Part shown: one piece after another, positions 1-8,201 of the stretch
Position numbering within the stretch: the stretch's first letter is position 1
Layout: every line of letters starts with the position of its first letter
Source of the DNA: Pseudozobellia thermophila
GTDB lineage: Bacteria; Bacteroidota; Bacteroidia; Flavobacteriales; Flavobacteriaceae
NCBI RefSeq assembly: GCF_900141855.1
Contig: NZ_FQYU01000006.1
Location: 124,001 to 188,000, forward strand
Direction of reading: 5' to 3'
Length of the DNA stretch: 64,000 nucleotides
Notes under the pieces: generated by a model
The model's database searches: none
The model's input: the letters and a program-made list of their open reading frames with translations, nothing else
What the model was told of the DNA's origin: nothing
Translations under genes and position numbers: made by a program

Positions 1-485
1 GATGGACGAGTGCCTACATCGTCAGTAGTTCGCGGGAAGACTGGATCAGCGAACTTCAGCTGCCGACCTCCTTCTTTGTCAGCACCGCTGTCATTATTAT
101 AAGTAGTTTCACCTATATCCTGGCCAAGAAATCGATCCGACAAGACAAGGGTAAGATGACGACCAATTGGCTTTTGGTCACTTTGGGGCTGGGCGTGGCC
201 TTTATTCTTTTGCAGTTTAACGGTTTTTCGCAAATGGTGGCCCAAGGCTATTACTTTACGGGGCCGACCAGCAACATAAAACTGTCCTATGTGTTCTTGA
301 TCGCCATGGTGCATATCGTCCACGTTGTGGCGGGAATAATCTCGTTATTGGTGGTTTTATACAATCAATTGAAGTCGAAATACTCGTCGAAGGAGTACTT
401 GGGCCTCTCCCTAGGCGCTACTTTTTGGCATTTTTTAGACCTCTTATGGATTTATTTATTGGGTTTTATGTATTTCGTTGGATAA
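1..485 (+). CDS. Cytochrome c oxidase subunit III, first copy (5' truncated)
   Basis: The reading frame is open from base 3, so the gene begins before the window and only about 160 C-terminal residues are visible. They contain several hydrophobic helices. The last one reads WHFLDLLWIYLLGFMYF, the typical closing helix of COX3 (haem-copper oxidase subunit III, a core membrane subunit without redox centres). The internal ATG at 156 is not a real start, because the frame upstream codes for conserved-looking membrane sequence. A second, longer COX3 follows 96 bases downstream, then COX4. This tandem is usual in flavobacterial caa3-type oxidase loci. Confidence 0.9.
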   Translation, partial: WTSAYIVSSSREDWISELQLPTSFFVSTAVIIISSFTYILAKKSIRQDKGKMTTNWLLVTLGLGVAFILLQFNGFSQMVAQGYYFTGPTSNIKLSYVFLIAMVHIVHVVAGIISLLVVLYNQLKSKYSSKEYLGLSLGATFWHFLDLLWIYLLGFMYFVG

Positions 486-545
486 TAAAATGGAATTATG
501 TCGGTTTTCATTGGCAATCGGCTTTCGTTTCAAGTGAGAAAACTA

Positions 546-553
546 TAAATTTG
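546..553 (+). promoter_or_regulatory. Candidate -7 element (TAAATTTG)
   Basis: TAAATTTG matches the Bacteroidota -7 consensus TAnnTTTG and lies 28 bases before the ATG of the second COX3. No convincing TTG sits at the expected -33 spacing, so this is a weak call. Confidence 0.25.
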
Positions 554-581
554 TGCAAATTTTAACCATACTTTAAATTAA

Positions 582-1571
582 ATGGATACTACGGTAACAA
601 CAGGTACGGCGAAAGAAAGCGTATGGGGAGGCGGTAATCAACCTCTTGGTGCGAGTTATGGCAAAATGATGATGTGGTTTTTCATCGTTTCCGATGCTTT
701 GACTTTTTCTGGCTTTTTGGCCTCTTATGGCTTCTCTAGATTTAAATTCATAGAAACTTGGCCCATAGCGGACGAGGTGTTTACCCACGTTCCGTTTTTT
801 CATGGCAATTATCCCATGATCTATGTGGCCTTTATGACCTTTATCCTTATTATGTCTTCCGTGACCATGGTGTTGGCCGTGGATGCCGGCCATAAGATGA
901 AGCAGAACGCCGTAATCTGGTATATGTTCCTGACCATTATCGGGGGTGCCATATTCCTTGGATCACAGGCTTGGGAATGGGCGACCTTTATCAAGGGCGA
1001 CTATGGGGCTGTCGAGACCAATGGTGGACGAATTTTACAATTCGTAAATGCCGAAACGGGCGAACGCGCGGCATTGGCCGATTTCGCCAAAATATTGCCT
1101 TCCGAAAGGGCACATCACGAACGTAAGAACGGCGTTTGGTTTTACGAGGAAGGATATAAACCGAGCTTTTCGCTGGACGAGGTAAGGGAAGGCTTTTTGG
1201 CCAACCCGAACATCTTGATCAGGACGGAGGCCATTGTGCAAGAAGGTGAACGGGAAGGCCATAAGACCTTGTTGACCCGTGAACAGTCCTTGGAAAAGAT
1301 CAAGGACGCCAAATTGGTGGTCGAAGGCGCCAACCTGATCAGAAACGAGTACGGTAGCCGATTGTTCGCCGATTTCTTCTTCTTTATTACCGGTTTTCAC
1401 GGATTCCACGTATTCTCCGGTGTGGTCATCAATGTGATTATATTTTTCAATGTTATATTGGGTACCTATGAGCGCAGGGGCCATTACGAGATGGTAGAGA
1501 AGGTAGGGCTGTACTGGCACTTTGTAGACTTGGTCTGGGTATTCGTATTTACATTCTTCTATTTGGTATAA
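582..1571 (+). CDS. Cytochrome c oxidase subunit III, long form
   Basis: This 329-residue membrane protein belongs to the COX3 family of haem-copper oxidases. N-terminal helices (for example residues 25-45 and 65-105) and the C-terminal WHFVDLVWVFVFTFFYLV helix are COX3-like. Between the helix ending in LGSQAWEWATF (about residue 133) and FADFFFFITGFHGFHVFSG (about 263) lies a charged, soluble insertion of roughly 120 residues. Canonical COX3 lacks it, and it would face one side of the membrane. The insertion starts near a WEW that is part of the normal fold, so it is a domain insertion and not a frameshift. It probably pairs with the shorter COX3 upstream in one oxidase. Confidence is high for the family, low for the role of the insertion. 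Confidence 0.93.
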   Translation: MDTTVTTGTAKESVWGGGNQPLGASYGKMMMWFFIVSDALTFSGFLASYGFSRFKFIETWPIADEVFTHVPFFHGNYPMIYVAFMTFILIMSSVTMVLAVDAGHKMKQNAVIWYMFLTIIGGAIFLGSQAWEWATFIKGDYGAVETNGGRILQFVNAETGERAALADFAKILPSERAHHERKNGVWFYEEGYKPSFSLDEVREGFLANPNILIRTEAIVQEGEREGHKTLLTREQSLEKIKDAKLVVEGANLIRNEYGSRLFADFFFFITGFHGFHVFSGVVINVIIFFNVILGTYERRGHYEMVEKVGLYWHFVDLVWVFVFTFFYLV

Positions 1572-1603
1572 TTGGTTAACGGTAATTGGAAAAATTGATA
1601 TAA

Positions 1604-1987
1604 ATGGCACACGCACACAAACTTGAAATATTTAGGGGGCTATTGAAATTTAAGAGCAATACCCAAAAAATCTGGGGCGTACTCATATTCTTGTCCATTG
1701 TTACGGCAATCGAGGTGGTATTGGGTATATACAAACCCCGTGTTTTGACACACTCCTATTTTCTGGGCATGAAACTGCTCAACTGGATATTTATTATCTT
1801 GACCTTGGTTAAGGCGTATTACATCGCTTGGGATTTTATGCACTTAAGGGACGAGAAAACCTCTTTGCGTAGGGCCATCGTATGGGTGCCGGTCTTTTTG
1901 GCCTCGTATCTGGTCTTTATCCTATTGTTCGAAGCCGATTACGTCTATACCGTTTATAGGGACGGCTTTATTAAATGGAATTTCTAG
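1604..1987 (+). CDS. Cytochrome c oxidase subunit IV (prokaryotic COX4 type)
   Basis: This is a 127-residue protein with three hydrophobic helices (about 25-42, 53-73 and 95-115). The middle part, YYIAWDFMHLRDEKTSLRRA, matches the (F)MHLRDE signature of bacterial COX4-type subunits. It is a small structural subunit of the oxidase in the inner membrane. It follows the long COX3 by 32 bases and is followed by a clear terminator, so it closes the structural oxidase operon. Confidence 0.9.
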   Translation: MAHAHKLEIFRGLLKFKSNTQKIWGVLIFLSIVTAIEVVLGIYKPRVLTHSYFLGMKLLNWIFIILTLVKAYYIAWDFMHLRDEKTSLRRAIVWVPVFLASYLVFILLFEADYVYTVYRDGFIKWNF

Positions 1988-2018
1988 TACCGGGATGAAC
2001 ATAAATTAACAGCTTGCT

Positions 2019-2050
2019 AAGACGGTTTCATAACCGTCTTTTTTATTTTT
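2019..2050 (+). terminator. Rho-independent terminator after COX4
   Basis: The inverted repeat AAGACGGTT (2019-2027) / AACCGTCTT (2032-2040) has a 4-base loop and is followed by a T-rich run. It ends the COX subunit operon, about 30 bases past the stop. Confidence 0.85.
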
Positions 2051-2051
2051 G
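2044..2051 (+). promoter_or_regulatory. Candidate -7 element (TATTTTTG) overlapping the terminator tail
   Basis: TATTTTTG fits TAnnTTTG and overlaps the T-run of the upstream terminator, 45 bases before the ATG at 2097. Terminator and promoter would share sequence. No TTG at -33 is evident. Confidence 0.35.
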
Positions 2052-2096
2052 TACTCGCCGCGTTGCAACATGCCGCGGTCTCACGCAATTCTCCCT

Positions 2097-2723
2097 ATGA
2101 AAAAGACCATAGTTCTTGTCGTCCTCTTTGTACTTCCCATAGTGGCCTATTTGTTTTTTGCTTCCGGGGTGAACAATTTTGGCAAGCTTCCCGTGCTTAC
2201 CGAAGGTATTTCAGACCTGACGGCGTATAAGGAAGGGGTTTCCTTAAAGGACAAGATTACCGTTTTGGGGTTTTTGGGCTACGACCTTGACGGCAAAAAG
2301 GGAAACAGTTTCAATCTCAACGAAAAGATCTATAAACGGTTCTATGAATTCAAGGATTTTCAATTGGTAATGGTCTTGCCGGAAGGCGAGGAGCAGCGGG
2401 TGCCCGAAATCAGGAAAGAGCTGGGCAAGTACAGCGATATGTCCAAATGGAAGTTCGTCTTTATGGACGAAAGGAGTATTGCAAGCTTCTTTTCATCGCT
2501 GGGTACCAATATCGATTTGGACGAAAACCTAAGTACGCCCTATGTGTTTATAGTGGATAAGGAGATACGCTTGAGGGGAAGGCTCGATGATGAGGACGAG
2601 GGTACCAAGTACGGTTACGACACCAGTTCGGTAGCCGAATTGAACAATAAAATGGTAGATGATACCAAAATTATATTGGCCGAATACCGGATGGCACTCA
2701 AGAAGAACAGTGCCGATCGTTAG
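2097..2723 (+). CDS. Membrane-anchored SCO/thioredoxin-like protein without cysteines
   Basis: The product is about 208 residues. The chosen ATG (2097) begins MKKTIVLVVLFVLPIVAYLF, a signal anchor; an upstream in-frame ATG at 2049 would precede it with a non-signal stretch. The rest is soluble. Its layout resembles a thioredoxin/SCO fold: KITVLGFLG strand, long middle helix region, PYVFIVDKEIRLRGRLDD near the C-terminus (compare the VFLVDKxGxIRG segment of SCO proteins). There is no CxxxC or CxxC, and I find no cysteine in the mature part. It lies directly upstream of a normal SCO protein, between oxidase subunits and assembly factors, which suggests a role in oxidase biogenesis. That role is inferred; formally it is a protein of unknown function. 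Confidence 0.8.
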   Translation: MKKTIVLVVLFVLPIVAYLFFASGVNNFGKLPVLTEGISDLTAYKEGVSLKDKITVLGFLGYDLDGKKGNSFNLNEKIYKRFYEFKDFQLVMVLPEGEEQRVPEIRKELGKYSDMSKWKFVFMDERSIASFFSSLGTNIDLDENLSTPYVFIVDKEIRLRGRLDDEDEGTKYGYDTSSVAELNNKMVDDTKIILAEYRMALKKNSADR

Positions 2724-2770
2724 AAAGGGCAATCGGGGTAAATGGACTTTAATCGAGAAATAAGAATACC

Positions 2771-3499
2771 GTGAACAAAGCGAAGTACACATATGTTTGG
2801 GTCTCTTTGGTTATTTTGGTCTTTGGAATCATATTTGTTCCGAGGATCATCGAAAGGGTAAAAGGGCATTCCATTGTCGAAAATGATCGCATTAGTGTTA
2901 AGGACAACTCCGATCGCTTGGCCTATATCATGCTCGATGGTAAAAAAAGAAGGGTGCCTTCCTTTGAGTTTATCGACCAAGATAGCTTGTTGGTTACCGA
3001 GGCCGACTACAAGGGAAAGGTTTTTGTCGTCGACTTTTTCTTTACCAGTTGCCCGTCCATCTGTCCCCTTATGACCAAAAACCTGGTCGCACTTCAAAAC
3101 GAGTTCAAGGACGAAAGGGATTTTGGGATCGCCTCTTTTACCATTACCCCCAAAACCGATACCCCGTCCGTCTTGAAGGCCTATGCCGAGAAAAACGGGA
3201 TCTCGCATCTCGACTGGCATCTTATGACGGGCGATAGGGAAAAGATTTACGAATTGGCCAACACCGGATTCAATATTTTTGCGGCCGAAATGCCCGATGC
3301 CCCGGGGGGCTTTGAACATTCGGGACTTTTTGCCCTGGTCGACAAGAAGGGCTACCTGAGGTCAAGGGTCGATGAATTCGGTAATCCCATTGTTTACTAC
3401 AGGGGGGCCATAACCGAGGAGCAAGGTCAAAACGACCACGGTGAAACGGAGCAGATTTCGGCCTTGAAGGAAGACATTAAAAAATTATTGGTTGAGTAA
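2771..3499 (+). CDS. SCO1/SenC-family copper chaperone
   Basis: This is a 242-residue protein with a GTG start at 2771. It has an N-terminal membrane anchor (about residues 7-24) and a periplasmic thioredoxin-like domain. The copper-binding CxxxC is FTSCPSICP (Cys94, Cys98) and the conserved distal histidine is in GGFEHSGLF (His183). SCO proteins deliver copper to the CuA site of subunit II of cytochrome c oxidase. The stop overlaps the ATG of the DUF420 gene (TAATG), so the two are translationally coupled. Confidence 0.95.
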   Translation: MNKAKYTYVWVSLVILVFGIIFVPRIIERVKGHSIVENDRISVKDNSDRLAYIMLDGKKRRVPSFEFIDQDSLLVTEADYKGKVFVVDFFFTSCPSICPLMTKNLVALQNEFKDERDFGIASFTITPKTDTPSVLKAYAEKNGISHLDWHLMTGDREKIYELANTGFNIFAAEMPDAPGGFEHSGLFALVDKKGYLRSRVDEFGNPIVYYRGAITEEQGQNDHGETEQISALKEDIKKLLVE

Positions 3500-4032
3500 T
3501 GGAAAGTATTGCTATAAGGGAAAAACGGTTGAACAGATTGATAACGGTCGTATCTATTGTGGTACCGATCGTAGTGGCCCTTTTGTTCGGTGTTAAGATA
3601 CCCAATGTGGAGCGCCTTGGGTTCTTGCCGCCAATCTATGCCGCGATAAACGGTCTAACGGCCTTGTTGCTTTGTGGGGCCGTATGGGCCATACGCCGGG
3701 GAAAACGAAAATGGCATCAAAATTTGGTAAATGCCTGTGTAGGCCTGTCGTTGCTGTTTCTTTTGATGTATATTGCCTATCACATGACCTCGGAGTCTAC
3801 CCCATTCGGGGGCGAGGGCCTGGTGAAATACGTATACTATTTTATTCTGGTCTCGCACATCGTATTGTCGATCGTTATCATTCCCTTGGTGCTCAAAACC
3901 TATACCTTTGCCTATTTGGGCAAATTTAAGGTCCACCGCAAATGGGCCACTATAACATTTCCGATTTGGCTCTATGTGGCCATCACCGGGGTTGTGGTAT
4001 ATTTGATGATATCGCCTTATTATCCTGTTTAG
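3499..4032 (+). CDS. DUF420 integral membrane protein
   Basis: This 177-residue protein has about five hydrophobic helices and almost no soluble part. The pattern (helix, IAYHMTSE with a histidine, helix with SHIVLSIVIIPLVL, FKVHRKWATITFPIWLYVAITGVVVYLM) matches the DUF420 family, which is encoded beside cytochrome oxidase genes in many Bacteroidota and Bacillota. Its histidines lie near the membrane boundary and could bind copper or haem, but this is unproven. The start codon overlaps the SCO stop. It probably acts in oxidase assembly. Confidence 0.88.
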   Translation: MESIAIREKRLNRLITVVSIVVPIVVALLFGVKIPNVERLGFLPPIYAAINGLTALLLCGAVWAIRRGKRKWHQNLVNACVGLSLLFLLMYIAYHMTSESTPFGGEGLVKYVYYFILVSHIVLSIVIIPLVLKTYTFAYLGKFKVHRKWATITFPIWLYVAITGVVVYLMISPYYPV

Positions 4033-4046
4033 AAATACATTGCCGT

Positions 4047-4274
4047 ATGAGACCTGTTACATTTGTTTTCCTGCTTTTTTTTGTTGTGCTGATGCCCGAG
4101 GTGGCCGATGCCCAATGCGCCATGTGCCGGGCAGTGTTGGAGAGTGGTGGCGATACCAAGGCGGCGGAGGGCATTAACAATGGGATAGTTTACCTCATGG
4201 CGGTACCTTATATACTTGTGGCCGGCCTTTTTTACTTTATCTACCGAAAAATGAGGGCCAGGGCCTCCAAGTAA
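4047..4274 (+). CDS. Small CxxC membrane protein next to oxidase assembly genes
   Basis: The product has about 75 residues. The ATG at 4047 is chosen because it starts a signal peptide (MRPVTFVFLLFFVVLMP) ending near ADAQ; the frame upstream reads through the DUF420 gene and is not signal-like. The mature protein starts with QCAMCRAVLESG, a CxxC pair, followed by a single transmembrane helix (about 48-66) and a basic tail (YRKMRARASK). The Cys pair would sit in the periplasm, where it might bind copper or take part in thiol exchange. No named family is recognised with certainty. It begins 14 bases after the DUF420 stop. Confidence 0.75.
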   Translation: MRPVTFVFLLFFVVLMPEVADAQCAMCRAVLESGGDTKAAEGINNGIVYLMAVPYILVAGLFYFIYRKMRARASK

Positions 4275-4307
4275 TTTTAACATTATTTTTAGTTGATTTG
4301 TGTAACA

Positions 4308-4330
4308 ATAAGACTTCACAATAGTCTTAT
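4308..4330 (+). promoter_or_regulatory. Perfect inverted repeat upstream of the first exporter operon
   Basis: ATAAGACT (4308-4315) and AGTCTTAT (4323-4330) form a perfect 8-base inverted repeat with a 7-base spacer, about 50 bases before the first permease ATG. No T-run follows, so an operator is as likely as a terminator for the upstream operon. Confidence 0.4.
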
Positions 4331-4380
4331 GGATGCACGGTTGCCCCCACATCGTGCTCATCAATCAATAAATCAATCAT

Positions 4381-5625
4381 ATGTTCGACATCGAAAGGTG
4401 GCAAGAAATCCTTGACACCATCCGTAAAAATAAATTGCGGACCTTTCTTACGGGACTGTCGGTTGCTTCCGGAATTTTTATTCTCGTTATTTTATTGGGG
4501 TTTGGACAGGGCTTTCGCAATGGTATAGCCCATGAGTTTGCCCAAGATGCCGCCACCAGCGTATGGGTGTGGCCGGGCACGACCACCAAGGAATACAAGG
4601 GGCTGAACCCTGGAAGGAATATAGAACTTCGCAATGCCGATTTTGAATTTTCCGGAGAGCTCCTAAAGGAAGACATCGAGCTGAAATCACCGAGGATCTT
4701 CGTGCGGAATGTTTCCGTCAATTATGGGAACGAGGCCTTGGTCTATTCGGTGCAGGGGGTGTCGTACCAATTTCAACAGATCGAAAACGAGAAAATTTCC
4801 GATGGCCGTTTTATCAGCTATCAAGATGAGGTGAACACGGCCAAGGTGGCCGTAATCGGAAACAAGATCGCAAGGGACGTTTTTCACGACCTCGATACCC
4901 CCGTTGGTGAGTTTATCGATATTTCGGGTATTCCCTTTAAGATTATTGGATCCTTCACCGAAACCGAAGACCGCGAGGAAGAACGGATTTTTATTCCCGT
5001 AACCACGGCCCAAAGGGTTTTTAATGGCGGCGACCGATTGAACAACTTGGCCTATACCCTGCCCATGGCCCAAAGTTTTGACGAAGCCGTGGCCCGTTCG
5101 GTCAAATTTAGAAGCAGGCTGTTGGCCTACCTGCAGCAAGTGCATACGGTACACCCCGACGATTCGAACGCCATTTTTATCTGGAGCGCCCTGGAGGAGG
5201 CCAAACGCTATTACAGCCTTACCGACAACATTAAGCTTTTTTTCTGGTTCGTAGGTATTTGTACCATTATTGCCGGGGTGGTCGGGGTTAGCAACATTAT
5301 GCTGATCGTGGTGCGCGAGCGTACCAAGGAAATCGGTATCCGCAAGGCACTGGGGGCGAGGCCGTGGTCTATTGTGGGCATGATTTTGCACGAATCGATC
5401 TTTATAACGGCCATTTCGGGTTTCGCGGGGCTCATCCTGAGCATGGGGCTCCTGGAAATTTTGGGTCCACATATCGAAGTCGATTATATAATGAACCCCT
5501 CGGTCAACTTTTCGGTTGCCGTTTCCACCGTTTTCGTGTTGGTCTTGGCCGGTGCCGTTGCAGGATTTTTTCCTGCCTGGCGGGCCGCCAACATACATAC
5601 GATAGACGCCCTGAGGGACGAATAG
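4381..5625 (+). CDS. MacB-type ABC transporter permease, module 1 subunit A
   Basis: This 414-residue protein has a MacB-like layout: one N-terminal helix (about 20-42, LRTFLTGLSVASGIFILVIL), a large periplasmic MacB_PCD domain (about 45-275), and three C-terminal helices forming the FtsX domain. The FtsX part contains VGVSNIMLIVVRERTKEIGI and RKALGARPWSIV, the coupling-helix region that contacts the ATPase. It moves substrates by a mechanotransmission mechanism, not by classic transmembrane channelling. It is the first of a pair with the next gene (34 bases downstream). It most resembles the 8896 gene, with which it shares the KNKLRTFL start. Confidence 0.93.
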   Translation: MFDIERWQEILDTIRKNKLRTFLTGLSVASGIFILVILLGFGQGFRNGIAHEFAQDAATSVWVWPGTTTKEYKGLNPGRNIELRNADFEFSGELLKEDIELKSPRIFVRNVSVNYGNEALVYSVQGVSYQFQQIENEKISDGRFISYQDEVNTAKVAVIGNKIARDVFHDLDTPVGEFIDISGIPFKIIGSFTETEDREEERIFIPVTTAQRVFNGGDRLNNLAYTLPMAQSFDEAVARSVKFRSRLLAYLQQVHTVHPDDSNAIFIWSALEEAKRYYSLTDNIKLFFWFVGICTIIAGVVGVSNIMLIVVRERTKEIGIRKALGARPWSIVGMILHESIFITAISGFAGLILSMGLLEILGPHIEVDYIMNPSVNFSVAVSTVFVLVLAGAVAGFFPAWRAANIHTIDALRDE

Positions 5626-5659
5626 GATTTGTGTAGACAAGAAGATAATAGAAAGCCAT

Positions 5660-6919
5660 ATGTTTAACAAAGATCGTTGGAAGGAAATTTTGGAGGTGCT
5701 GACCGGTAATTGGTTCCGGACCGTTCTCACCGCCTTTGGCGTGTTCTGGGGCATCTTTATCCTGATTTTGCTGTTGTCGGCCGGTAAGGGGCTTGAGAAC
5801 GGTATTATGCAAGACTTTGGTGACATTGCCACGAATACCATGTTCATGTGGTCGCGGGCAACCACAAAGGCCTATAAAGGCCTGCCCAAAGGGCGCAGTT
5901 TTCTCTTTAATACAGACGATGTCGAGGCCATTCGCGAAAAGGTGCCCAACCTCCGCTTTATCAGTCCAAGAAACCAATTGGGCGGTTTTGGAGGGGCGAA
6001 CAATGTGGTGCGGGGATTGAAAACCGGGGCATACAATGTCTATGGCGATTATCCGGAAATCATCAGGCAAGACCCCATGAGCATAATCGATGGCCGCTTT
6101 ATCAACTACAGCGACATTAACGAAAGACGAAAGGTGGCCGTAATCGGCGAGGGGGTCAAGACCGGACTCTATGATAACGATGAGCAGGTACTCGGAACCT
6201 ATATCAAGATCCAAGGGGTGAACTTTATGGTGGTTGGGGTATACAAAAAGAAAAGTAACAATGGGGACGGGGAGGAAGGCCAGAAACAGATTTTTGTGCC
6301 CTTTACTTCCTTTTCCCAGGCCTTTAATAGGGGGGACGATGTGGGTTGGATGGCCATAACCGCCAATGATGGTACGTCCATCACAAGTATCAAGAACGAT
6401 ATTATGGCAGTGGTCAAGGAGAACCACAAGGTACATCCCGACGATCAACGCGCAGTGGGCCATTTCGACCTGTACGAACAGTTTCAACGTGTTCAGAGTC
6501 TTTTTACGGCCCTTCGGTTTATCGCCTATTTCGTGGGGATACTCGTATTGCTATCGGGCGTCATCGGCGTAAGCAACATCATGCTTATCGTGGTCAAGGA
6601 ACGTACCAAGGAAATCGGCATCCGCCGGGCGTTGGGCGAAGACCCGTGGTCGATCAAATTGCAGATCTTGATGGAGTCCCTTTTTCTGACCATCATTTCC
6701 GGGATGGCCGGTATTACCTTTGGGGCCCTTTTTATCTATGGTATAAATACCCTGCTCGATATGAACGGTCCCGTCGATATGTTCGCAAACCCCAGTGTCG
6801 GGCTGGGCGTGGTAATGGGGGCACTGGCCATATTGATCGTATCGGGCCTGTTGGCAGGGTTTATTCCCGCACAAAGTGCCATCAAGGTAAAACCCATCGA
6901 TGCACTGCGGACCGAGTAA
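5660..6919 (+). CDS. MacB-type ABC transporter permease, module 1 subunit B
   Basis: This 419-residue protein has the same architecture as its neighbour: N-terminal helix with VFWGIFILILLLSAG, periplasmic domain, then the FtsX domain with GVSNIMLIVVKERTKEIGIRR and ALGEDPWSIK. The FWGIF start is shared with the 10127 permease (LWGIF), which defines this as the B-type subunit of a heterodimer. It sits between subunit A and the adaptor gene. No ATPase gene occurs in this first module; the ATPase at 8202 may serve both. Confidence 0.93.
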   Translation: MFNKDRWKEILEVLTGNWFRTVLTAFGVFWGIFILILLLSAGKGLENGIMQDFGDIATNTMFMWSRATTKAYKGLPKGRSFLFNTDDVEAIREKVPNLRFISPRNQLGGFGGANNVVRGLKTGAYNVYGDYPEIIRQDPMSIIDGRFINYSDINERRKVAVIGEGVKTGLYDNDEQVLGTYIKIQGVNFMVVGVYKKKSNNGDGEEGQKQIFVPFTSFSQAFNRGDDVGWMAITANDGTSITSIKNDIMAVVKENHKVHPDDQRAVGHFDLYEQFQRVQSLFTALRFIAYFVGILVLLSGVIGVSNIMLIVVKERTKEIGIRRALGEDPWSIKLQILMESLFLTIISGMAGITFGALFIYGINTLLDMNGPVDMFANPSVGLGVVMGALAILIVSGLLAGFIPAQSAIKVKPIDALRTE

Positions 6920-6979
6920 GGCTTTATGACGTAAACGACGCTAATCAACAATGGATTTAAGTAATAAACATCAATCGAA

Positions 6980-8089
6980 ATGAAAAAGACCGTAACCCGA
7001 ATCATTCTTCTGCTTATTGTAGCAAGTTTTGGTGCAGCTATGTATTATTTATATCGGAAAAATGCGGAAGATCCGGTTACTTACGAAACCGAGCAGCCTT
7101 CCATAAAGACCATCGTAAAAAAAACGGTGGCCACCGGTAGCATTCTTCCTTTGGAAGAGGTGCTCATCAAACCCAATATCTCGGGGGTAATCGAAGAAAT
7201 TTTTGTCGAAGGGGGCGATTATGTGAAGTCGGGTGACCTGATCTGTCGGATCAAGGTCGTGCCCAACCTCTCGGCACTGAACGACGCCCGCACGGCCATA
7301 GACGAGGCCAAAATAAATCTAGATGACCAGTTGAGAAACCTAGGCCGTCAAAAAGCTCTTTTTGGCAAAGGGGTCATTTCACAGGTCGATTTGGAGCGGG
7401 CCCAGGTGGCCTATGATCAGGCCAAGCAGGCCTATACCGCGGCCAATAAAAGGTTCGAGATAATCAAGACCGGAACGGCAAGGGGTTACGGCGAAGCGGC
7501 CAATACCCAGATCCGGGCCACGGTTAGCGGTATGGTACTCGAGGTGCCCGTTGAGGTGGGCAACCAGGTTATCGAAAGCAACAATTTTAACGAAGGTACG
7601 ACCATCGCCGCCATTGCCGATGTGGATAAAATGATCTTTGAGGGAAAGGTCGACGAAAGCGAGGTGGGCAAGATCAAAGAGAACCTGCCCCTGGAAATTA
7701 CCGTTGGAGCCCTGGAGGACAGGACCTTCGATGCCGTGTTGGATTATATAGCCCCCAAGGGCAAGGAAGAAAACGGGGCCATACAGTTTGAGATAAAGGG
7801 AACCTTAAAAAAACAAGACTCGGTTTTTATACGTGCCGGACTGAGTGCCAATGCCTCGGTCATACTGGCCCGGGCCGATAGCGTCCTGGCCATCAAGGAG
7901 GGCTTGGTGCAATACGACGGTGAAACCAAAAAGCCCTATGTCGAAGTAGAAAACGGAAACGGTCTATTTGAGCGAAGGGATATCGAATTGGGCATTAGCG
8001 ACGGTATTTATGTAGAGGTCAAATCCGGGGTCGGGGAAGAGGATAAAATAAAGGTTTGGAACGCCATTGTCAAAGATGAAACCATGTAA
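6980..8089 (+). CDS. HlyD/RND-type periplasmic adaptor protein, module 1
   Basis: This 369-residue protein has an N-terminal membrane anchor (about 5-25). A lipoyl/barrel-sandwich half follows (LIKPNISGVIEEIFVEGG), then a coiled-coil hairpin (about 95-165) and the returning half (about 175-200, ATVSGMVLEVPVEVGNQV). A beta-barrel and membrane-proximal domain complete it. Such adaptors join an inner-membrane MacB-like permease to an outer-membrane TolC channel. It is closely similar to the 11448 protein. The gene begins about 60 bases after the permease stop and ends module 1. Confidence 0.93.
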   Translation: MKKTVTRIILLLIVASFGAAMYYLYRKNAEDPVTYETEQPSIKTIVKKTVATGSILPLEEVLIKPNISGVIEEIFVEGGDYVKSGDLICRIKVVPNLSALNDARTAIDEAKINLDDQLRNLGRQKALFGKGVISQVDLERAQVAYDQAKQAYTAANKRFEIIKTGTARGYGEAANTQIRATVSGMVLEVPVEVGNQVIESNNFNEGTTIAAIADVDKMIFEGKVDESEVGKIKENLPLEITVGALEDRTFDAVLDYIAPKGKEENGAIQFEIKGTLKKQDSVFIRAGLSANASVILARADSVLAIKEGLVQYDGETKKPYVEVENGNGLFERRDIELGISDGIYVEVKSGVGEEDKIKVWNAIVKDETM

Positions 8090-8201
8090 CGTCCATTATT
8101 TAACACAAAATTTGGACAATGTGTTGTAACAATTCAACAACTTGAAGGTCAAATTGCTGAATTGGTATTCAAATCCAAAAAAATAACTAACAAAACTTCA
8201 G

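Noticed and set aside
1142-1333. Frameshift or gene break in the long COX3
   Set aside because: The frame is intact from 582 to 1571 and both flanking helices are normal; the soluble part is an insertion, not an error.
4687-6487. Large minus-strand open frames opposite the permease genes
   Set aside because: They lie opposite well-supported permease genes, lack recognisable domains and signal peptides, and result from the codon bias of the plus-strand genes.
8090-8201. Palindrome TGTTG...CAACA before the ATPase gene as an operator
   Set aside because: The inverted match is only five bases with a long imperfect centre in AT-rich sequence; too likely by chance.
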